Assembly: GCA_021292105.1 (NCBI GenBank)
Contig: CM037868.1
Coordinates: forward strand, 24,493,908-24,557,907
Length of the DNA stretch: 64,000 bases
From: Anadara kagoshimensis
Taxonomy: Eukaryota; Mollusca; Bivalvia; Arcoida; Arcidae
Reading direction: 5' to 3'
Shown here: one piece after another, positions 56,835 through 64,000 of the stretch
Layout: every line of letters starts with the position of its first letter
How positions within the stretch are numbered: position 1 is the first letter of the stretch
Translations under genes and position numbers: made by a program
Notes under the pieces: generated by a model
What the model saw: the letters and a program-made list of their open reading frames with translations, nothing else
Database searches by the model: none
Told to the model about the DNA's origin: nothing

Positions 56835-57979
56835 ATAAGCAAAAATACAAAATCATGAAAAGTCATAAAATTCATGAAGAAAAATCTTATTTATGCTTGT
56901 TTTACACTATTATATATCAGTCACTTTGGAAAAATGTGGAATGAACTCATTTGCAATGGTTTTCAGTGTAAAAGGTCAAAGGTCAGTTTAAGTGCAAAAA
57001 GGTCAAATTGTCTGATTTATGTATTTAGGGGATACTATGAGCTATTTTGGACAATTTTTATGTTATTTTAGTTACTTTTCATGCAAAATCTATTGGAAAA
57101 CAGTTGGGTTATATGTGGAAACATTGAAATCACCATGGAAACTGAGTCAACAAGAACAAATGTACCAATTGTTCCATGTGAATGGATTTCAATTTGTCTT
57201 ATATTTGGCAGTGTGTGCTATCCTAAAAGCCTAAACATGGCAAAACAGTGTGCATATTGCAGCAATTCATATTTTGCAACCAATATTCATCAACTTTAGC
57301 TATATGAATCTGCATAAAATTCAAATTTTAGTGTACCCTAAAACTAATGACATCATATTTTGCAATTATGATGTCATTAAAACATTTGGAGGTGTTTGAA
57401 TAATGGAATTCAAGAATTATCTCCCATTATCTCTATTATGCAGTATGAAATTTCTTGATTTTTAACTGGAAACAAGTGAATTTCAATAGAAATTGATACA
57501 AAAATTCAAAATTTCATGGACTATTCCACAGTTATTGGCATTATTTGCAAATCTTAATTGATTAAATTCAGCTTGTGCTGTACTTTTACTTGTTTTGATA
57601 TTCATTCCTTTTGATTTGGCAAAATTGGCAACAATTTGGCAAAAACTAGAGTTTGAATGTAAAATTTTGATATGCACATTCAGCATAGGACAACTATGAA
57701 TGAAATTATCTGTTTATTATTTGGTTTAAAGTCATTTGGAAAAAGCATTCAAACTCCAATGAGTTTGATCAATTTTGCCAAAATTGCCAAAATCAGTCTA
57801 AATGATTGTAAAACGACCATATTATGGAATGCTACCCTATCAGTTGAATGAAGCCTATTTTGGCAAAATTTGCAAACACCAGCACCATGTTATATATCAT
57901 TTAATTCAGAATATTGTCTTCTTTCAGAATATGAAGTGAAATAAGTAAAATTCTGAGTTTTGAAATTTAGCCTGAGCCT
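56835..57979. other. Unique middle between the 691-bp repeats
   Basis: 1,145 bp of AT-rich sequence with many TTTGGCAAAATT-like words. No frame longer than about 72 residues and no recognisable protein. It starts ATAAGC and ends CCTTAT-like, possibly inverted edges. Confidence 0.55.
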
Positions 57980-58670
57980 TATGGTATGAGACCTCAGTCG
58001 TGATAAGGCCAGATGTGGGACGGTCAAAAGTAGTGCATAAAACAAACCCAGATGCCTTTCCTTAGACCATGCTCATTTAAATTTGTTAATAGGTAGTAGT
58101 TTGCAATATTGCCATGGTGAGAGGTTCTTAGGTTTGCAAAAATTTAAACCTGAATTGATTGACTATAGCACTATATTTCCGGCATAAGGACTTCCGCCGC
58201 ACCATACACTTCCCATGGCAAGACCACATTTTGGGTGTAAACATTGCCATGTGCTTTAAGCATGGTTGGCACATTTCCCAAATTTCTGAAAAAATGAATC
58301 CAACAAGACCCTGGTTTTCCTTCACAAAGAAAAAGTGGAATATTTAAGGATTCAGGGAAAATGTGTGCCATTGTATGTAGTTCGAGGTTTGTTTACCATC
58401 TGATTCTATGAATATGGCCTATTTGGGGGTAATATTTTGCAATTTTTTGTGTGGTTGCCATGGAAACAAAATGTTTTCCAAAATTGTGAAAATTTGCACT
58501 TGGGTCATAAATACAGTATAGAAATATTGTTTTAATTCTCCTGAATTGAAAAAGTATCAACATTCATGTTGTTTCAGCAAAATTATTGAAATATGGGTGC
58601 ATAACACTAAATGTGTTAAGTCCAAAATTGGCTAATTTTGAGTGTCAAGTCACAACTGAGGTCTGTAACC
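57980..58670. repeat. 691-bp direct repeat, copy 2 (empty site)
   Basis: Nearly identical to copy 1 without the MITE (a few substitutions, e.g. TCGTGATAAGG for TTGTGATAAGG). 870 minus 179 equals 691 exactly. Confidence 0.93.
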
Positions 58671-59448
58671 TATGTAAACAAGTACTGGTATGGTTAATTA
58701 TCTCAAAAACTATAAACTTTTTGTATAGTCATGTATATTGGAATATTGTAGGTATTGGCCTAACGATCATTTTGATATATGAGTGAAGGTCATAGGTTCA
58801 AAGGTCAAGGTCATAGACACGAACAAATACTTTAAATGGTTAATTATCTCAAAAACTATAAACTTTTTGTATAGGCATGTATATTGGAATATTGTAGGTA
58901 TTGGCCTAATGATCATTTTGATATATGAATGAAGGTCATAGGTTCAAAGGTCAAGGTCATAGAATTGAACAAATACTTAAATAGTTAATTAACTCAAAAA
59001 CTATAAACTTTTTGTATAGGCATGTATATTGGAATATTGTAGGCATTTGCACAACAATCATTTTGATATATGAATGAAGGTCATAGGTTCAAAGGTCAAG
59101 GTCATAGATGCAAACGAATACTTAAATGGTTAATTCTCTCAAAAACTATAAACTTTTTGTATAGGCATGTATATTGGAATATTGTAGGTATTGGCCTAAT
59201 GCACATTTTAATATACAGATGTTTTAGCTATTTATACATAATATATTGTAGCTAGACTTTAAATATGTTATATATAGCATACTTATATAATAATTATTAT
59301 AATTAATTTGCAAAAATACTTGCATATTATTAGCCCTTACCGCTGAAAATTTTGATATTCTCTTTTATTAATGTTATTGACCATTGAACCTCTGCATAAG
59401 ATATGTACTCTTCCTCAGGTGAGCGTTAAGGCCCATGGGCCTCTTGTT

Positions 59449-59540
59449 CTTTATCCGCCTCCCCCAATTTATCACCAAACCCCTTTATAATGCCAAAATT
59501 TTACCGAACAAATTGTGGCGATAAATCGAGGTTTTATTGT
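59449..59540. mobile_element. Right half of the split CAGTAAAACC MITE
   Basis: CTTTATCCGCCTCCCCCAAT to AAATCGAGGTTTTATTGTA matches the inverted right half of 16832-17018. Joined conceptually to 55163 the MITE reads through without loss or gain. Confidence 0.85.
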
Positions 59541-59570
59541 ATATTAATCTGATTTTCTTTACTTTTCTAG

Positions 59571-59717
59571 AAACACTTGGAAAACCATGTACGCTAGGGG
59601 CAATGCAAGGTGCGACGTGTGGGGTGAATGAAACTTGTGTCGGTAATGGAGACAAGGGCTACTGTGATTGTCAGTTTAACTTCAAGAAAGAAGACGGGGC
59701 TTGTAAAAAAATTAATG
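59571..59717 (+). CDS. Gene 2, exon 7: EGF/EB-like module
   Basis: The acceptor TTTACTTTTCTAG ends at 59570 and the donor GTAACT starts at 59718. It codes residues 298-346 and one base. Six cysteines are spaced C304-x9-C314-x5-C320-x8-C329-x1-C331-x10-C342, the C-x-C pattern and order of an EGF or EB-type module (GKPCTLGAMQGATCGVNETC, then GYCDCQFNFKKEDGACKK). NET at 317 is a sequon. Such modules usually serve extracellular binding or spacing. There is no calcium-binding start motif. The exon is phase 1 at both ends, the classic mobile-module phase. Confidence 0.87.
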
Positions 59718-59723
59718 GTAACT

Positions 59724-59960
59724 GATATAGGCAAACAACAGTGACCTGTCTGCTTGACCTTTGATTTAAATATTCATTATGGATGAGTAAATTTAAGTAA
59801 TAGGGATCATGCGAGTACATTTTTTGTCTATAAGATGCGAACACTAATCATGGGAAATAAATGTATTAACTGCGAATCTTAATGCTACCCATGTATTGGG
59901 TGGACTCTCCTATATGAATATTCCCAATAAAAGGTCAAACAGACAGGTCAATGTTGTTAA
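59724..59960. mobile_element. MITE-B, intact copy, starting 6 bp into an intron
   Basis: Left GATATAGGCAAACAACAGTG to TTTAAATATTCAT; right inverted ATGAATATTCCCAATAAAAG to CAGGTCAATGTTGTT. The inverted ends are about 50 bp. It follows the exon 7 donor GTAACT immediately and fills over a third of this 660-bp intron. Confidence 0.88.
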
Positions 59961-60099
59961 ATTTAGGTTTTGAATTATTCTGTAGCAAATGCAGCACAAA
60001 AAATTTACTATAAGTTAGCTTTTATTTACCAATATTATGTTTTACCAAAACCATTTAGCAACTACCGGTATTAACTTTTGAGATATTGACTATAACTGA

Positions 60100-60334
60100 A
60101 TATCATGTGTACAACCATTTTCAAAAACAAGTTTGCATGAATAAAGTTTGTTCAAGGTCACAGATGCAAAATAATGCTTTAATTAATGAAATGGTTAATT
60201 ATCTGAAAAAGCCTCGGATAGTTACAAAATGGGAGGATTTAGACATTGGGATTACAGTATTTATGTTTTCTTGAAATGTATCAGCTAGCTGTAATTTATC
60301 AGGTGAACATATCAGGCCCAATAGGCCTCTTGTT
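60100..60334 (+). repeat. 3' end fragment of the hairpin element family
   Basis: GGTTAATTATCTGAAAAAGC and TTCAAGGTCACAGATGC match internal units. The end TCAGGTGAACATATCAGGCC with hairpin GGCC-CAATA-GGCC (60315-60327) and TCTTGTT matches the 59.4 kb end. The 5' end is absent. Confidence 0.75.
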
Positions 60335-60377
60335 AAAGACACTTTTGACTGAATTATGTTCTTGATTTGTTTCACAG

Positions 60378-60506
60378 ATCAAGGACCAATATTGCCAACT
60401 TGGAACCCATCAGTGAAGAAAACAACACAAGCTACAACCCCTAAAAATGTCCAGGTATCAACATCCAGGGTCGTCAGCCATCAGGCATCTGGAACAAAAA
60501 TCAACA
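60378..60506 (+). CDS. Gene 2, exon 8: Thr/Ser-rich juxtamembrane stalk
   Basis: The acceptor TTTGTTTCACAG ends at 60377 and a consensus donor GTAAGT starts at 60507. Two bases complete Asp-347 and 42 codons follow: QGPILPTWNPSVKKTTQATT, then PKNVQVSTSRVVSHQASGTK. It is rich in Thr, Ser, Gln and Lys, without cysteine, as expected of a glycosylated stalk between the EGF-like module and the membrane. Phase 1 on both sides, so it too could be skipped in frame. Confidence 0.83.
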
Positions 60507-60529
60507 GTAAGTACTGGTTATAAGGATTA

Positions 60530-60935
60530 GTCTGCTTAATTGGACCAAAAATGACCATTCCAAAGTTGCCAAGTTTGGTTAAATTGGGACCCAATAATGG
60601 GTCCATTCCCAAGGTTGCTTAATTTAGAGCCCCAAAATGGGTCCATTCCCAAGGTTGCTTATTTTGGAACCCCTAAATGGGCCCATTCCCAAGGTTGCTT
60701 AATTGGGACTGAAAAAGGGTCCATTTCCTAGTTTCCTTAATTTGGGATCCAAAAATGGGTCTATTCCATGATGCTTAATTTGGAACCAAAAAAATGGGTC
60801 CAAACCTAAAGTTGCTTAATTTGGGACCACAAAATGGGTCCATTTCTTAGGTTCCTTAATTTGGGGTGAAAAAAAAATTTGGTTCATTGCCAAGGTTGCT
60901 TAATTTAGGAACAAAAACAGGTCAATTTCCAAGGT
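60530..60935. repeat. Tandem repeat, about 55-60 bp unit, about 8 copies
   Basis: CCCAAGGTTGCTTAATTTGG followed by GACCCAAAAATGGGTCCATT recurs; each unit contains the near-palindrome GGGACCCAAAAATGGGTCC. It starts 24 bp after the exon 8 donor. Confidence 0.92.
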
Positions 60936-61384
60936 TCGAAACCAAATTTTTCGCCCAAATATTTTATTTTATTTTCCCAATGTTAATAAATAAAGCACTT
61001 TATTTTTTCCTCAAAGCATAAGCGCTTTTTTTCCCCAATTCCAATTTGCTCGGACTAAGATCCAAAAAAGGCATGGCAGTTCTGGCAATTGTCTTCCCTG
61101 GTAAACTTAATGTCTTTCTGTTTTGTTGTGAGCTACATTGTTTTTGTCATCGTGTGAAAATATAAAAAATTATATGCAAGAGTATTTAACCTCAGTCTAG
61201 AAGTGCATATTTGAAAATTTTCTACAGGAAATAATAACACATTGCTGCTTCAGAGGAATATTATGAAACTTCATACAAATGATACCTGTGTTCAAGGATT
61301 TATTTTTTACGACTTTGAAGTAAAACTGAATATACATGTATATTATTAAGTTAGTTAAAATCTGAAAATCCTGAAAAACTATCG

Positions 61385-61700
61385 GTGATAGCCGAGGCTG
61401 ACAATGCTTTTCGAGAGGTGACAATATGTACTGGCACCCTGTCAGAAATGTAATATTAATTTTATTACACAGAATTTTTGTTTCATCTTACCAATACATG
61501 ATGTGCATCCTTCGTCTTTAGTAATGTCTATACCAATTTTCGTTCAATTTATCGACCAGGAATGCCTCAAATGCACAAGGCGTTTGAGCCAAGAAATTTA
61601 AGAAACGTATCCACGGTCAGCTTAATGATCCGTTTAGTTGATGCAGAGTATTTAGACTCTAACAAATTGCCAAGATAGTCATTGTCAACCTCGGCAAACA
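61385..61700. repeat. MITE-like element with GCCGAGG/CCTCGGC ends
   Basis: TAGCCGAGGCTGACAATGCT at 61389 is inverted at about 61677-61697 (GTCATTGTCAACCTCGGCA). The interior holds no coding sequence. Confidence 0.6.
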
Positions 61701-61831
61701 TCATCCGTTGTTGTTACAAATGAATGTAAACAATATCAATAACAATGAGACGCTTGCCGTAGACACAACTGAAAACATGTTTTGTTCAAAGCGCTGACGT
61801 GATCCAGTGAAGGGAGGCAACTCGAACAAAA

Positions 61832-61890
61832 GTACTGTCACATAGTCACGCGCAGCGCTATGTGACATTATAAATTTTATGTGACAGTAC
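61832..61890. repeat. Inverted repeat 89 bp before the last exon
   Basis: GTACTGTCACATA (61832-61844) and TATGTGACAGTAC (61878-61890) are exact inverses with a 33-bp loop. The loop contains another TATGTGAC at 61860 and a GC-rich CGCGCAGCGC. Confidence 0.9.
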
Positions 61891-61979
61891 AAATTGTTAC
61901 ATACTTCTTATCCAATGAAATTGCTAGTTTTTTACATAAGGTGTAATAATATAATATGTAATATATTTTTTGTTTTCAG

Positions 61980-62131
61980 TGACAGCACTGATAGTTGGAA
62001 GTGTCTTAGGAGGACTTATTGTCATTGTGCTCATCGCTACAATTGTCGTTTTTGTCATCAGAAAGAGGCGAATGTACTACAGGGGTCACCAGTTGCTTTT
62101 GACCGAAGAGGATACAGATGTCGTTATATAA
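61980..62131 (+). CDS. Gene 2, exon 9: transmembrane helix and cytoplasmic tail
   Basis: The acceptor TTTTTTGTTTTCAG ends at 61979. Two bases complete Met-390, then TALIVGSVLGGLIVIVLIAT and IVVFVI (about 391-416) form one hydrophobic helix with a GxxxG-like LGG, stopped by RKRR. The 23-residue tail MYYRGHQLLLTEEDTDVVI (after RKRR) has a Thr-Glu-Glu-Asp casein-kinase-2-like site and ends Val-Val-Ile, a possible class II PDZ ligand. TAA is at 62129. NMT across the splice junction is a sequon at the membrane edge. Together with the signal peptide this makes a type I membrane protein. Confidence 0.9.
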
Positions 62132-64000
62132 AAACCTTCTTATCCTGATACCCCTACAGGGTGGAATGGACATAGCCCTTGTGATATAAAGCTGTTTATC
62201 AATTAACTTTTTTGTCCTGCAAACTCTTTAATGAGTGAAAAGCCCTTGTGATATGAAAATTGTAATAAGGTGTAGTTAATAACCAAAATAACCCTTAACC
62301 TCTGAACTTTGATCTTAAGTAGCCCTTTGACCTCTTAACTTTGAATTTGATTAACCCTTTAACCTCTTAACCTTGACTCTGAATAACCTTTAATCTCTTA
62401 ACTTTGAATGTGTATAACCTTTAACCTCTTATCTTTGAACTTTATTAACCCTTTTAACTCTTAACTTTGAATGTGAATAACCCTTAACCTCTTAACCTTG
62501 ATCATGAATAACCCTTTAACCTTGGACCTGAATAATTCTTAACCTCCTAACTTTGATCATGAATAACCCTTAACCTGTTAACCTTGACCCTGATTAACCC
62601 TTTAACCTCTTAATTATCCACTTCTTAACCCTATTAGCTGGAATTTCAGAAAATTGTGTTAAACTTCACATCAGATCTGCAGCTTTTTCTTTTTATTATT
62701 AGTTGTATATATTTTTTAATGAAAATTGAAGGATACTCATAATACAGAAATCTCAAATCATAGAAATCCTAGTATGTGTCAAGATATGTACTGTAGCCCC
62801 CGTAATAAGAGTTATCTCCCTTTGTTTGTTATTTACATGTTTTTCATAAACACCATTGCGTGTGAAGATAAGTACTATAGCCCCCATAATAAGAGTTATC
62901 TGTCTTAGTCGTTTACATTTACCATTACCTTTGAAGGTAAGTACTGTAGGCCTGTACCAAGAGTTATTTCCCTTTGTTTGCTATTTACATGTTTTGCATA
63001 AACACCATTGTGTGGGAACTTCTTTACTTTGTTTTGCGTGAAAAAAATCACTTATTTTGCAGAATTTGCAAACTACAGTACATGTGTATATGCAATTAAA
63101 AATTCCCAGAATTAGTATCTAAGATGACACAATATCATTGGTATTTTAAAAAATAGTTAAGGTTCTTAAAATGGTGTTTGCCAGTGCCCCATGTGATCAA
63201 TACCCCTTAACGTTAATGTGATAGCTGATGTCAAAATGTCATTTTACGGTAAAACATGAACTGAAGCCATTTCATCTCCAGTGGAATAATTGCTTTGCAA
63301 AAATGCTATACAGTCTCATGTGGTACAGTGGTGAAGCTCATTGAGATTACTGGGATGGAATGTGGCTTCAGTTTCCTTGGTAACCTTTAAAAAAACAATT
63401 TTTTTTAAAAAGATGTTCTTTATAAATTTTAAGATCTTCAGTACCTGTTATATTTCCTAACCCTTTGACCTTTGAGATTTCAATATGACCTTTAAACTTT
63501 ATTTCTTAATTACCATTTTATGTTATGTTCCTTTACACTTGACCTTTAGATTTTTAAAACCTTTAACCTTTAATTTTGAATATTTGTGTTGTTTCTTTAC
63601 CTTTGACCTTTAACCTTTGATAATGAATTAATATTATGTGTAATATTTCTTTACCCTTGACCTTTGACCTTTCATTTTGTTTGATGTACATTTATATTTA
63701 TTCTTTCCTTACCTCTGAGATTTTAATGTTTTATTGTAAAAAAAAAATTGTGATTGTTTTTTTTTTTATTATTGGAGTTATTTGTTGATGTTTGTTTTAT
63801 TTTTGGGATAACTTTGTTAACATCTTAAAGATGCAAATGTAAAGAAAGGATCTCATGAATATTTAGATTTGATGTACTCTTATGCTTGTTAACATCGTGA
63901 ATAGAACAAAATTGGAAGAGTAAATGAATAGAAAAGCTGATTCAAGTAAAAAAAACAAAACACTGAAACAAATTTTTGTCAGTTTCAAAGTTTTTACTTT
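62132..64000 (+). other. Gene 2 3' UTR/flank with tandem repeats and MITE-D
   Basis: 62275-62620 repeats AACCTCTTAACTTTGAA with AATAACCCTT about ten times. 62780-63020 has three units of about 90-115 bp (GTACTGTAGCCCC, AAGAGTTATCTCCCTTTG). A diverged MITE-D lies at 63171-63345. 63455-63700 is rich in CCTTTGACCTTT, with an exact TGACCTTTGACCT at 63658. No clear AATAAA near the stop; an ATTAAA at about 63095 is only a candidate. Confidence 0.5.

Larger units (their letters stand above)
55164..59448 (+). mobile_element. Hairpin-ended element, 4.3 kb, inserted in a MITE
   Basis: The left stem-loop is at 55165-55193 (GCTCACCTGAGCC, loop AAA, GGCTCAGATGAGC), followed by (GTCCGTCGTGC)n. Internal units of about 140-150 bp (AACTATAAACTTTTTGTATA, GGCATGTATATTGGAATATT, GGTTCAAAGGTCAAGGTCAT) lie at 55650-55960 and 58680-59210. 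A 2.7 kb insert with 691-bp direct repeats separates them. The right end has CAGGTGAGCG, hairpin GGCCCATGGGCC (59430-59441) and TCTTGTT. No protein-coding region is seen. The mechanism is unknown; nothing resembling a target duplication longer than TT is present. Confidence 0.85.

Noticed and set aside
55965..58670. LTR retrotransposon with 691-bp LTRs
   Set aside because: The repeats lack TG...CA ends, there is no gag/pol frame and no evident primer binding site in the 1,145-bp middle. Kept only as a composite unit.

Overview
This is nuclear DNA from an invertebrate animal, most likely a bivalve or related mollusc. It is AT-rich, has short exons with GT-AG introns, and is packed with interspersed repeats of kinds I associate with bivalve genomes: tRNA-headed SINEs, pogo/Tigger-like MITEs starting CAGTCAAACCTG, and large units starting AGCTCACCTG and ending near GGCCTCTTGTT. 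I see no bacterial, organellar or viral genes, no reverse transcriptase and no transposase. The taxonomic call is inference. Repeat family names (MITE-B, SINE-1 and so on) are mine, for this window only.

Gene 1 (plus strand, 5' end outside the window) has its last five coding exons at 6914-7060, 7784-7961, 8421-8608, 10085-10407 and 23690-23701. Phases agree across every junction. They encode the last 281 residues of a Ser/Thr/Pro-rich, probably cytoplasmic tail that ends in ITRL, a class I PDZ-ligand pattern. The last four codons including the stop lie beyond a 13.3 kb intron. I do not recognise the family.

Gene 2 (plus strand) runs from 38117 to 62131 in nine exons whose lengths sum to 1,320 nt in one frame (439 residues plus stop). 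It encodes a type I membrane protein: signal peptide, an N-glycosylated Cys-containing ectodomain I cannot name, two related Pro/Thr-rich mucin-like linker exons, one six-cysteine EGF/EB-like module, a Thr-rich stalk, one transmembrane helix and a 23-residue tail ending DVVI. The first exon is the least certain.

The rest is intron and intergenic DNA. The gene 1 introns (7-23.7 kb) carry MITEs, nested SINEs and tandem repeats. The intergenic stretch (23.7-38.1 kb) includes a 1.9 kb hairpin-ended element made of 167-bp repeats in a higher-order pattern. The gene 2 introns hold a pyrimidine-rich array (43.4-44.2 kb), a 2.7 kb minisatellite that has copied an exon end with its splice donor (46.5-49.2 kb), an 82-bp array carrying seven exact TGACCTTTGACCT motifs (51.2-52.6 kb), and a 4.3 kb hairpin-ended element (55164-59448) that splits an older MITE.

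The most informative features are the covarying terminal hairpins shared by the two large elements, a paralogous empty site proving a TA target duplication, several decayed tandem exon duplications in both genes, and MITEs lying directly against 5' splice sites.
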